The notes beneath the pieces were generated by a model. It did not search any database. It saw nothing but the letters and a program-made list of their open reading frames with translations, and was not told where the DNA came from. Below, piece by piece: positions 1 through 9,800 of a stretch of DNA of 36,434 nt (positions are counted from its first letter, which is position 1; each line of letters starts with the position of its first letter). The position numbers and the translations under genes are program-made. Where the stretch lies: the NCBI GenBank assembly GCA_027009115.1, contig JALVDI010000206.1, positions 1 through 36,434 on the forward strand, given 5' to 3'. The stretch is from Polyangiaceae bacterium. GTDB lineage: Bacteria > Myxococcota_A > Polyangia > Polyangiales > Houyiibacteriaceae.

Positions 1-564
1 GGCAAACGCAGTCTGCGAGTGGGTCCCGGAGCGAACGGGGTGCGTGAGCTTCGGCAACCACTCGCTCAGGTGCGTCGCAGCGACGAGCGCGACGGGCTCG
101 ACGCGAGCCGCCCAGCGCCGCGCATCCGCGTCGTCCCACTCCGCAAGCTCGGCGTGGAGCTGCAGCAGCCACGCCAGCCCATAGGGGCGCTCGAAGGCCG
201 GGTGCGCACGAAGATGGGCGGCCTCGGCGGCGAGGCGGTCCGGGTGAAAGCTGACGGCGAGTCGCTCACGGCAGGCCTGCTCCAGCACCCCCCAGCGCGC
301 GGCCCGAACGAGCGTCCAATGGCCGTGAACCGCCGAGTGCCAGTCGTAGCACCCGTAGAACGCTGGGGTGAGCTGCCGTGGAGGCTTGAGGTCGCCATCG
401 CACTCGAGACGGAGGGCGGGCTGATTGGGATACTCGCGGTGCACACAGCGCAAGGCGAGGGCCACGAAGCGCCCGAGCTCCTCGGAGCCGTTCCCCTCCT
501 TGGAGACGTTCCCCTCCTCGGAGACGTTCCCCTCCGAGCCGTTCCCCTCCTCGGAGCCGGTCAT
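1..564 (-). CDS. DUF2891-like protein, partial (runs off the left edge)
   Basis: Open minus frame from ATG at 564 to position 1, absent from the ORF track because it has no stop in the window. Translation: MTGSEEGNGSEGNVSEEGNVSKEGNGSEELGRFVALALRCVHREYPNQPALRLECDGDLKPPRQLTPAFYGCYDWHSAVHGHWTLVRAARWG... The 'FYGCYDWHSAVHGHW' and 'REYPN' blocks resemble DUF2891. Confidence 0.75.
   Translation of the reverse strand, partial: MTGSEEGNGSEGNVSEEGNVSKEGNGSEELGRFVALALRCVHREYPNQPALRLECDGDLKPPRQLTPAFYGCYDWHSAVHGHWTLVRAARWGVLEQACRERLAVSFHPDRLAAEAAHLRAHPAFERPYGLAWLLQLHAELAEWDDADARRWAARVEPVALVAATHLSEWLPKLTHPVRSGTHSQTAFA
484..560. repeat. 18-bp in-frame tandem repeat (ggagmcgttcccctcctc), about 4 copies, one shortened by 3 bp
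   Basis: Units at 484-501, 502-519, 520-535/536-552 (3-nt deletion) and partial 553-560. They encode (S)EEGN(V/G)-type repeats at the N-terminus of the DUF2891-like CDS. Confidence 0.8.
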
Positions 565-607
565 GGCCCGGAAATGCCCCCCGCCCGCACACGCCTTCCT
601 GGCACGG

Positions 608-1129
608 TCAGCGCACCTTCGGGCCGACCAGGGTCCGGAGCGTGGCCCTGGCCACCTCCTCGCCTCGCCCGTCTCGGAGAATCACCTCGACATCGTACTC
701 ACGACGCTCGCTCGTCGCGACGACCGGGCACGTGCAGTGGCCGGTGATCGTCCCCCGAGCCTTCTTCAGGTACTCGATGGACAAGCCGGCGACAATGAAG
801 CGCGCGTCGTCGGGCATCGAGTAGGCGAGCGCCACGTTGCCGGTGAGCTCCGCCAGGTTGACGAGGGCGACGGCGTGGACGGAGCGCAAATGGTTGCGGA
901 CCGCCGGGCGGTCCCGCAGCGTGACCTTCGAGCGACCCAAGGCGAGCTCCTCGACGCGGGCGTCGATCGTACCGGTGTAGGGGGCAACCCGGCCGATGAG
1001 CTTCGAGAAGAGCACCTTGCCTCCCGGAAGCCGGGCGAGCTTGTCCCAGGCCTCGCGCACAAAGTTGCGGTCGGAGGCCTCGACGGAGAGACCTGGCACG
1101 AGCTTCCCAAGGGTGGTCGCGACACTCAT
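608..1129 (-). CDS. DUF4442-like hotdog-fold protein (thioesterase-like)
   Basis: ORF 608..1219 with likely start ATG at 1129 (MSVATTLGKLVPGLSVEASDRNFVREAWDKLARLPGGKVLFSKLIGRVAPYTGTI...RNHLRSVHAVALVNLAELTGNVALAY); typical DUF4442 'NHLxSVHAxALxNLxE' motif. Confidence 0.75.
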   Translation of the reverse strand: MSVATTLGKLVPGLSVEASDRNFVREAWDKLARLPGGKVLFSKLIGRVAPYTGTIDARVEELALGRSKVTLRDRPAVRNHLRSVHAVALVNLAELTGNVALAYSMPDDARFIVAGLSIEYLKKARGTITGHCTCPVVATSERREYDVEVILRDGRGEEVARATLRTLVGPKVR

Positions 1130-1237
1130 GGGCCGAGGTTGGCACGCGGCCTCCGGTCCGTCGAATCGTACCGGGTGCCGGGCGCGGGGCCGGCGGCAAG
1201 GGAGCGTGCGGACCGCCATAGGGCACAGGGCAGCACC

Positions 1238-1432
1238 CTAGGGCCGAGAGGCCTCGGGCGGCTTGGGGGGACCATCGGGCGCCGGCTCGTACGCGCCACA
1301 ACGCAGCACCGGCAGCGGCGGGTACTTGGGCGTCTGGGGCGCCAGGCAGCGAAAGAACTCGGAGCCCCGGACCGAGACGACCCGCCGCACATGGAGACAG
1401 CTTCGGCACAGGCCGATGGAGGCGGCGCTCAC
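1238..1432 (-). CDS. Small Cys-containing (CxxC) conserved-type protein, coupled to recD
   Basis: 64 aa: MSAASIGLCRSCLHVRRVVSVRGSEFFRCLAPQTPKYPPLPVLRCGAYEPAPDGPPKPPEASRP. GTG start overlaps the recD stop by 4 nt (GTGA). Four Cys: CxxC plus two more. Confidence 0.6.
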   Translation of the reverse strand: MSAASIGLCRSCLHVRRVVSVRGSEFFRCLAPQTPKYPPLPVLRCGAYEPAPDGPPKPPEASRP

Positions 1433-3345
1433 AAGCCACCTCGCACGAACTCCGACAGCCCACTCGAGCGCTCCACGCGCCGTCGGACGCCCGCTTCGAT
1501 CATGGCCCGCGACCCCGCGAGGACCACACCGCGGCGCGCCCGGGTGATCGCCGTGTAGAGCATCTCCCGGGTCAACAGCGGGATGGGCTCGGCGGGGAGT
1601 ACGACCGCCACGACCTCGTGCTCGGAGCCCTGGGCCTTGTGGACGGTCACCGCGTGCGCGAGCTCGAGGATCGGCGCGACGGTCTCGACCGGAAAGGCCA
1701 CGAACCCGCCGGTGCGACGAAACACGGCGCAGGGGCGGCGGCCGGAGCGAACGCCCTCGACCCAGAGCACGAGCCCCTGGTCACCGTTGAAGAGGCCGCG
1801 CTCGTAGTCGTTGCGCATGACGAGCACCGGCTCGCCGACCGTCCAGCGGACGGAAGCGGGCAGCCCGCGAGCCTCGCTACGCCGCCGGTGAAATCGCTCG
1901 TTGATCGCGTGGACACCGGTCCCTCGCGCGCGGGTGAGGCAGAGGATCCGTGCCCGCTCGGCGTTGGCGAAGAGCGCATCGAGACCCGCGATGGAGTCGG
2001 CCTCGAAGGCGCCGTCTTCGTCCACGGACCAGGTCCGCCCCACGGCCGACGGGGGCGGCTTGAAGCGGGACTCCCAATGGTCGAGGAGCGCGTCGAGCTC
2101 CCCCGTCCAGTGCTCGACGCCCTCGAGCTCCAACGCCTCGACGCGGTCCCGGGGGCGCAGCCCGCGGGGGCGAAAGAGCGGGGCTGGATCGCCGGCTTGC
2201 ACCTGCCGCGCGGTGAGCAGTACATGGCGCCCGGCGGGGTCCTTCGGATCCATGCGGTAGGAGCGAGTCAGGCGCACGACCCTCCCAGTCCCGTCGAGGG
2301 CTTCGCAGAGGTCTCGAAACACGGCCCCCGCATCAACCGAGGGGAGCTGCTCGGCGTCGCCGAGCAAGACGAGCCGCGCCTCGGGCCGAAGGGCCCGGAG
2401 CAGCCGATCGACCATGGCCACGTCGATCATCGAGCTCTCGTCGACGATGACGACGTCCTCGGCGAGGGGGTTCGCCTCATGATGACGATAGCGCCCGGCG
2501 CTCGGTGAAAAGCCGAGCAGCCGGTGCAAGGTCTGCGAGCGCGGGCCGTCCTGAAGCAGCGCGCGATCCGACAGCCCCGGGGAGCGGAGACTCCCGAGCG
2601 TCCCCTCGACGGAGCGCCGCATGCGATCGGCGGCCTTGCCCGTGGGCGCCGTCAGCGCAATGCGCCCGAGGGGTACGCCGAGGCGCGCCAGCACCCGCAG
2701 GACGCTCACGACGATCGAGGTCTTGCCCGTTCCCGGTTCGCCGCTGATCAGCGTCAGGTGCCCGCGGCAGGCCTCCTCGACGGCGGTGAGCTGCTCGTCG
2801 GAGAGGACGAGAGGCCGCCTCCCCGACCAGGGCTGCGCGGCCTGAACCTCCGCCAGGGCCTGCCGCCGCGCCGCCGCGGCGTCGTCCCGCACCGAGAGAC
2901 GGGCGCGGACAGCGCTGGCGACCCGTTGCTCGAGGGCGTAGAGGCGTTGGGAGTACAGGTAGCCCCCCTGGACGACCAGGGGGCGATGCCTTCCCGCGGG
3001 CCCCGAGAGGGGCGCGAAGGTGTCGGGCTCGCCGGCCAGGCGTCGCGCAAGCGCGCGCGCCTCGGGGACGCCAAGCTCCGCGAGGTGTGCGGCGAGCGGC
3101 GGCCCCGAGAGCGGCAGGCGCGTCGAACCGCGCGCCTGCGCCAACCGCAGCGCCGCCACGAGGGCCGCCAACCCCTCCGTCTGCTCCGCTGGGGGGACCC
3201 AGCGCAAGACCTCGAACGCCAGCACCAGCTCCGCGACGTCGAGGTCGATCCCGCGGGCCGCCTCGACCCATCGGGCCGGGAGGACGCCGCCCTCGACCGC
3301 CGCCGTGCCGGCACCGCGGGGATCGATGGTTCCCTCGTCGCTCAC
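1429..3345 (-). CDS. recD: Exodeoxyribonuclease V subunit alpha (RecD helicase)
   Basis: SF1 helicase motifs: Walker A 'ISGEPGTGKTSIV', Walker B 'DVVIVDESSMIDVAMVDRLL', 'LLGDAEQLPSVDAGAVF', 'AHAVTVHKAQGSEHEVVAVVLP'. Likely GTG start at 3345 overlapping the recB stop (GTGA); the ORF track extends to 3411. Confidence 0.92.
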   Translation of the reverse strand: MSDEGTIDPRGAGTAAVEGGVLPARWVEAARGIDLDVAELVLAFEVLRWVPPAEQTEGLAALVAALRLAQARGSTRLPLSGPPLAAHLAELGVPEARALARRLAGEPDTFAPLSGPAGRHRPLVVQGGYLYSQRLYALEQRVASAVRARLSVRDDAAAARRQALAEVQAAQPWSGRRPLVLSDEQLTAVEEACRGHLTLISGEPGTGKTSIVVSVLRVLARLGVPLGRIALTAPTGKAADRMRRSVEGTLGSLRSPGLSDRALLQDGPRSQTLHRLLGFSPSAGRYRHHEANPLAEDVVIVDESSMIDVAMVDRLLRALRPEARLVLLGDAEQLPSVDAGAVFRDLCEALDGTGRVVRLTRSYRMDPKDPAGRHVLLTARQVQAGDPAPLFRPRGLRPRDRVEALELEGVEHWTGELDALLDHWESRFKPPPSAVGRTWSVDEDGAFEADSIAGLDALFANAERARILCLTRARGTGVHAINERFHRRRSEARGLPASVRWTVGEPVLVMRNDYERGLFNGDQGLVLWVEGVRSGRRPCAVFRRTGGFVAFPVETVAPILELAHAVTVHKAQGSEHEVVAVVLPAEPIPLLTREMLYTAITRARRGVVLAGSRAMIEAGVRRRVERSSGLSEFVRGGL

Positions 3346-6300
3346 CGGTCCAGCTCCGTTCGCAGAGCGTAACCCCAGGGCCGATCGCTCGTGCGCAGCT
3401 CCTCCTCCCACCTCAGGATCTCAGCCCAGGACGGCCGCTCGAAGTGCACGCCGCGGCCCTCACCGTTCATGGCGCGCAGGAAACAGTAGAGAAGGCCACC
3501 GAAGCGCGCTTCCAGGTCCGCCTCGCCGCGCACCTCCAAGAGGCGCACGATGCCTAGGGTATAGAGCTTTGCCTGCAACCCGTAGTTCGCCGCGACATGC
3601 GCCGCGATCGTGCGCGGATCGCCCGACGGGAGGCGGTCGGACTTCCAGTCGAGGAAGTAGGTGCGCCCCTCGTGATCGAACACCAGATCGACGACGCCCC
3701 GGACGATGCCCCTGCGAGCGGGCCGCGGCCCGGGCTGGCCCAGCGGCAGGTGGTCCGGCTCGGGCACCGGGTAGTGGAAGCTCATCTCCGCGACCTTCGC
3801 CTCGATCTGCGCGAACCCCCCTTCGAGCTGTGCGCCACCGAAGCACTGGGGGGTCTTGAGGGCCTGGAAAATGAGCTCGGCGGCGCCCGGAAGGTGCGCC
3901 TCGTCGATTCCACTGCCCCGCGCCCGCTGCTCGAAGACGCGCCGCACCTCCGGGCGCGCCGCCCACGCGCCAGGCTCGTCGCTCCGGTGCAGGGTCGAGA
4001 AGTCCAGGTCCTCGAGAACGCCGTGCAGAAAGACGCCCATCGCGGCGCCGCCGGGCAGGTCGTGCGGCTCGGCTCCAGCCGCGTCGCGTACATCGGCGGC
4101 GAACTCCTCCACCGGAGCGTCGTCCTCGGCCAGCGTGGGAGCTACGTATCCCCCTTCGTGCCCCTTCATGCGCGTATACGAGGTCAACACATAACCGAGG
4201 TGCTCGCGCCGGAGGCGCCGGAGGTCGAGCCGTTCCGGTGGCCGCACCGGCGGCAGCTTCTCCAGGAGCCCGACCTCGAGATCCCGACGCTCCTCGTGCC
4301 CGGGCTCGACGATTGGCACGCTCTCGTAGGTCACCCGACGACCGTCGACAAAGCCCTGAGCGACGAGGGACTCCAGGCGCGCGGAGAGCCACCGGTAAGG
4401 TCCTGTGAGCCCCTCGTAGCGCTGGCCGACCTCGAGCCCATGGCTGACCGGAGGCATCCCGAAGTAGGGCAGGTACAGCCGCCCCACCGCCCGTGTCAGG
4501 GCTACGTAGAGCAGCCGCTCGTCCTCTTCCCGTGCCTCCTGCGCGATGCGCCCGTCGACCTCCGCCGGCACCGGCGGAAGCCAGGCCTCACGCTCGCCGC
4601 CACGGTGACAGACCTTCGGCGCGTACGGACTCGCGCTGCCGCCACGGGTGAAGCCCCCGAGGACGAACACGACCGCCGCCTCGAGGCCCTTCGACTTGTG
4701 CATCGTCAGCAACTGGACGGCCGAGCGCTCGGACTCGACGCGCTGCACCGAACCTTCGCCTCCCACCGGCTGCGCGCGTCCATCGACGAACGCCTCCAAG
4801 AGCGCCACCAGCTCATCGACGCCTCGACGACCACCGGACTCCTCCAGGAGGATCTCGAGGATGTGCCGGTAGTTCGTGAGCGCTCGCTCCCCTTGGCGTG
4901 CAAAGAGGAGTCGGCGCGCCAGCCCGCTCTCTTCGAGCAGCGCCCGCAGGAGTCCGGCGCCCTCCCGTCGCTCGGCCAGACTGCGCAGACGGTGCAGCCG
5001 CCCGATGAGCGGGTGCTGCGGATCGAGCTCGCGGCATGCCTCGAGATCGGCGAGGGGCACCGCGAAGAACGGGGTCAGCCAGGCCTTCATACGCGCCGAT
5101 CGGTCGTGAGGATCGGCCACGGCACGGAGCACCGCCAGCACATCGCGAGCCTCATCCGTCAGAAAGAGTCCGTCCTGCTTGTAGAACGCGTGCGGCACGC
5201 CGTGCGCGCGCAAGACCTCCGCCACCGCCAAGCCCTCTCGCGCGTTTCGGGTGAGGATGAAGATGTCGCCGTAGCGCAGTGGGCGCTCGCCCTCGCGCCC
5301 CGCGACGTGCAGCGCCTGTTCCTCCACGAGATGTCGGATCTCCCGCGCACAACGCTCGGCGAGGGTGTAGCGCACGTCGCTGACGGTCGGTTTCTCGGCG
5401 CCCAACGGCTGCCAAAGGCAAACCGAGGGTGCGTCCCGGCCGGCGTTGTCCAGCGCGCGGAGGGAACGATCGCCACAGCGCACCGGCTCGTCGTAGCGGA
5501 TCGCCCCTTGGAAGAAGTCCTCGGCGAAGATCGTATTGGTCGCCTCGATGAGCGAGGCCGTCGAGCGGAAGTTCTCGCGCAGGACGACCCGCGGCGCGCC
5601 GGCTTCTTCCAGGGTGACCCGCGCGCGCCAATAGGTGTGCACGTCGGCGTTCCGGAACCCGTAGATCGCCTGCTTGGGGTCGCCGATCACATAGAGCGCC
5701 CGGCCCTCACCCAGGTCGGCCGCATCGACGAAGAGGCGCTGAAAGATCCTCCATTGGATCGCGTCGGTGTCCTGGAACTCGTCGACCAACGCGTAGCGAT
5801 GCTGAAGACGCAGCGCGGCGACGAGCTCCTCCCCCGACGGCCCCTCGATCGCCTCGAGAACCAGCCGCAACATGTCGTCGAAGTCGATCCAGCCTTGACG
5901 CGCCTTGTCCGCTTCGAGGCGACGGCGCACCCGTGGCAGCAGCTCGTGAACGAGCACCCCGAAGGGGGACGTCGCCACATCGAGCAGCTCCGCGACCCAT
6001 CGACGCGCCTCGGCGAGGTCCTGCTTCGCAAGGCGGGCCGGCAACCACGTGCGCGCGGGCGCACCGCGGACGACCTCCCGCCGCCCCCAGACGTCGACGG
6101 CGAGGAGCGCGTCGAGGAGCGTCGCGTCGTCTGCATGCTCGCGGGCGATGCCGTGAAGCGCCTCGAGCTCCGCGCAGATGCGGGCCGCGACGTCGCGCCG
6201 TGGAACGTTGCCCTGGACGAGCGCGACCGCCCGCTGCAGCTGCGTCGCGTCGGCCAGGGCCGCGAGCCCACGCTCAAAAGCACGACGCTCGAACGCGGGG

Positions 6301-6881
6301 CGCGGCAGACCGTGCTCAACGTACCAGGGGAACAGCGCCCCTTCGAGGCGCTCCGCGTCGAGGGACTCGAGCACCCGCAGCACGACCTCCCGAAGGGGCC
6401 CCCTGTCTCGGAGCACGGCCCGCAGCTCGTCGCGAAACGCGCGCCCGAAAACCCTCCGCGGCTCGACCAAAGTCTGCCGGAAGGGGCGCCGGCTTCGAAA
6501 GGCGTGCTCGGCCAAGACGCGCTGGCAAAACCCGTGAATCGTCGAGATGGGCGCGCGGTCGAAGGCCACGAGGGCCTCGACGAGCCGAGCGCGGGTCGCC
6601 GCGTCGATCGTCCAGGCGGGCCCCTCCGGCGGATCGACCCGCGGGTCGTCGGACCGGGGATGCACGATTGCATCGAGGGTCTTGCGGACCCGGGCCCGCA
6701 TCTCCCGAGTCGCCTTCTCCGTGAAGGTCACCACGAGCACCTCGTCGAGCGTCGCTCCACCGATGAGGAGATCGACGAAGAGGTGCTCGAGGGTCCAGGT
6801 CTTCCCGGTCCCCGCCGAGGCCTCGATGACCGCCGGGCCCTTCGGGATCGCGTCGAGGATGGCCGGCCGCGCGAACCTCAT
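3342..6881 (-). CDS. recB: Exodeoxyribonuclease V subunit beta (RecB helicase-nuclease)
   Basis: UvrD-like helicase: 'VIEASAGTGKTWTLEHLFVDLL', 'VTFTEKATREMRARVR', 'YALVDEFQDTDAIQWRIFQRLF', 'VIGDPKQAIYGFRNAD', 'LLTMHKSKGLEAAVVFVLG'; C-terminal nuclease motif 'YFLDWKSDRLP'. Confidence 0.95.
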   Translation of the reverse strand: MRFARPAILDAIPKGPAVIEASAGTGKTWTLEHLFVDLLIGGATLDEVLVVTFTEKATREMRARVRKTLDAIVHPRSDDPRVDPPEGPAWTIDAATRARLVEALVAFDRAPISTIHGFCQRVLAEHAFRSRRPFRQTLVEPRRVFGRAFRDELRAVLRDRGPLREVVLRVLESLDAERLEGALFPWYVEHGLPRPAFERRAFERGLAALADATQLQRAVALVQGNVPRRDVAARICAELEALHGIAREHADDATLLDALLAVDVWGRREVVRGAPARTWLPARLAKQDLAEARRWVAELLDVATSPFGVLVHELLPRVRRRLEADKARQGWIDFDDMLRLVLEAIEGPSGEELVAALRLQHRYALVDEFQDTDAIQWRIFQRLFVDAADLGEGRALYVIGDPKQAIYGFRNADVHTYWRARVTLEEAGAPRVVLRENFRSTASLIEATNTIFAEDFFQGAIRYDEPVRCGDRSLRALDNAGRDAPSVCLWQPLGAEKPTVSDVRYTLAERCAREIRHLVEEQALHVAGREGERPLRYGDIFILTRNAREGLAVAEVLRAHGVPHAFYKQDGLFLTDEARDVLAVLRAVADPHDRSARMKAWLTPFFAVPLADLEACRELDPQHPLIGRLHRLRSLAERREGAGLLRALLEESGLARRLLFARQGERALTNYRHILEILLEESGGRRGVDELVALLEAFVDGRAQPVGGEGSVQRVESERSAVQLLTMHKSKGLEAAVVFVLGGFTRGGSASPYAPKVCHRGGEREAWLPPVPAEVDGRIAQEAREEDERLLYVALTRAVGRLYLPYFGMPPVSHGLEVGQRYEGLTGPYRWLSARLESLVAQGFVDGRRVTYESVPIVEPGHEERRDLEVGLLEKLPPVRPPERLDLRRLRREHLGYVLTSYTRMKGHEGGYVAPTLAEDDAPVEEFAADVRDAAGAEPHDLPGGAAMGVFLHGVLEDLDFSTLHRSDEPGAWAARPEVRRVFEQRARGSGIDEAHLPGAAELIFQALKTPQCFGGAQLEGGFAQIEAKVAEMSFHYPVPEPDHLPLGQPGPRPARRGIVRGVVDLVFDHEGRTYFLDWKSDRLPSGDPRTIAAHVAANYGLQAKLYTLGIVRLLEVRGEADLEARFGGLLYCFLRAMNGEGRGVHFERPSWAEILRWEEELRTSDRPWGYALRTELDR

Positions 6882-9800
6882 CGCGACAGCCCCACGAGCT
6901 GGAAGTAGAGCCCGAAGCGGCGCCTCACCATCGCAAGGGCCTCGTCAGGGTCCGGCAGGGCGTAACGTTCCCCACCGGACACGGGCCCGTAGCGCGATCG
7001 GCCGCCCTTCTCCTGAAGACGCACGGCCGTGGCCTGCGCCAGGAGCTTGCGCCCGGTGAGCTCGCGCCACCCCTTGGCGTCCCGCATCACCGCCTCGCAG
7101 GGGAGAAAGTAGTCGTGTGCCCTGCCGAAAAGCTCGCCGGCGATCTGCCGCAGGTACGACATCGCCGTCTGTGGGGTCAGCTCGGCGAAGTGCAGCGAGG
7201 CGTCCTGCGCCGCAGCGCCCCCGTAGAGGATGAGCGCTCGGTGTGCTGAGCGTTCGTCGCCGGACGCGACGAGCGCCACATAGTCGAGGAAAGCGCGCAG
7301 GCCGTAGACGAGGCGCTCCCGCTGCAGCTGGGCGCCGACGGGCCCACGGCGGGGCACGAGGATCAACGACGCCTGACCGTCCTCGACAAGCACCTGCGTG
7401 CGCCCCGTGATCCGCACGCCGATGGAGCGCCCTTGCACGTTCACACCCACGCGGATCGCCTCGCGCAGCTCGTCGGTCGGGTCGGCGCGGCTGCCGCTAC
7501 CGAAGCGCACTCGCCGCGGTCGCGCCCCGTCCGGAGCGACGGCGACACGGAACACGCGCTGCCAGCTCCGAAGGACCTCCTCGTCGAATCGGCGGCGCTG
7601 CGACGCGAGGGTCCCGACGGGCCATCGGCCGTGCGCCTGAAGGCGCTCGACCTGCTCGGCGTAGCGTGCGACCGGAGGGCAACATTGCCGGAGCCCTTCG
7701 ACGAAGGCCTCGCGCAAAGTCTGGGCGAGCTCCAGGGGCGCCGGCGCGAAGGGTTCGTCCTCGCGCGCACCCGCGTCCCCCTCGAGCTCGTCGGCCAGCC
7801 CCAAGACCGCCGCCGCCCAACCTTGCAGGGGCGCTTCGAGAAAGCGCCGCAGCGCGTCGAGGGAGACCTCCACCTCCGTGGGCAGCGTGCGGCCCGCCGG
7901 GATGTGGGGCAGCGCGAGCATCCTCGTCACGGCCCGAGCGTGCGGGCGATCCGTGCCGGCGAGAGTGCGCAGATCGCGCTCGTCGAGATCACGCCCCAAC
8001 TCCGTCCGAAGCTTCGCCCCCAGCTCTGCGGCCTGCCGCTCCCAGCCCGCCTCGACGATGGCCCGGCGACCCCTCCCCTCGTCGTGACGGCGCAAAGGGA
8101 ACTCGCGCACCAGGGCCTCGGCGTCCACCACGTAGCTACGACCGAGAAGGTCGAGGAGCTGCCGGACCACCGGCGAAGGCTCGATCGGGTCGCCGGTCAG
8201 GGAATCGCGCGCCACCCACGAACAGACCACGGCGTCCCGGGCACAGAGCAGAGTCTCCAGGAACACGTACTTGTCGCGTTCGACGGGGGTCACGTCGCCG
8301 ACGCGCCGGCGCCTCGTGCGTAGGTCGAGCGGATCGCGACGTTCGGTGGTGGGGAACACGCCCTCCCCCATCCCAAGCATGAACACCACCCGAAACGGGA
8401 TGGCCCGCATCGGCGTCAACGCCGAGACGACCACGCCTTCGGCCAGGTACTCTCCCCGGGCGCCCCCGAGTCCAGCGAGGGCCTCCGCGACGAGCTCGGC
8501 AGCCACCCCGAAGCCCACCTCCGCGCCGTCCGCGTCCCGGTCCGCGAGGCTCTCGGCCGCCGCCAGGCAGCGTCGCAGCTCCGCCTCTTCCCGCGCCGTG
8601 CGCGCGTCCAGGTACCCGCGAAAGAGCCCCGCGACGAAGCGCGACCAGCCCGTGAGCGAGAGCCGCGCCTGGCGCGCATAGCGGGCGTCCCCCAGGAGGC
8701 TCCGCAGCAGCGCGGCGAGCACGACGCCCCCCTCGTCGGCGCTGGTCTCCTCGGGCAGATAGCGCTCCCCATCCATCTCGATGGTGCGCGGGTCGCCGGA
8801 CGCCTCACCGGTGAGGAACGTGCCAAGGGCCAGGCGCCGCACGGCCTGGTCCCAGTTGACGAGGTCCCGATCGATGTAGGTCTCGGCGTGTTCCCCCCGG
8901 TCGAGGCCATGGAACGCCCCGAGGCGGTCGACCAAACGCGCCCATCGGCCGCGGTCGACGACGGCGCGCGTCGGCAAGCGAAGCGAGGGATGCAAGAGCA
9001 GCGCAAGCACGTCCGGGCGGCGGAAGCGCGACACGAGCAGGTCGAGGAGCCTCGCGGCGGCGTCCACCAGGGTGCTCTCGGCCGCGAGCGGCAGGTCGAC
9101 GACGTGGTGTGGCAGATCGCCGGCCTCGGCGAACACGCTCGCGACGTGAGGGAGGTAGAGGTCGCGAACGTCGGAGTGCACGAATACGGCGATGTCGTTG
9201 AAGCGGAGCGTCGAGCCCTCCGCGTCGATACGGCGCCAGATCTCCTCCGCCACGATTTCGACCTCGCGACGGATCCCCGGGCAGGCCAGCGCACACACGC
9301 TGTCGTCGGCGCGCAGCGAAGGGCGCCGCGGCGCAGGCTCGCGCAGCAAGATGTCGCGCTGGAGCACCCGGAGCACGCTGCGTTCGTCGGCGGTGGGGTC
9401 CACGAAACGTGGCTCGAAGTCGGCGCCCGTCAGCTCGTTGAGCAGGTGCACGTGCTCCCGCCCCGGCCGCCCCCACCAGGTGAGCGCCGGCGGATCGTCG
9501 GCGTCGGATGCGACGAGGGGATGCAGCTCCCCGTCGACGGAAGGGACCCGCTCACTCCGTCGCGGCAGACGCCGACGCGCCTCGTGCTCCGTCGGCACAT
9601 CCTCCCAAAACTCCATGCACGGATTGAGCACGTAGAGGTAAAGGTCCGTCCGCTCGCCGAGCGCCGCGAAAGCCCACTGGAACACGCGCGCGACGTAGCT
9701 CAGCCCGAAGACGTGGAGCTCCTGCGGCAAAGCGTCCGGGCGGGCCGAACCGAGCTTACGCAGGGCCGCATGCAAGGGCAGCTCCCCCCGCTCCATCGCC

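Noticed and set aside
3597-6908. 1103-aa plus-strand ORF antisense to recB
   Set aside because: High-GC mirror ORF; no recognisable domain, while the minus strand encodes full RecB motifs.
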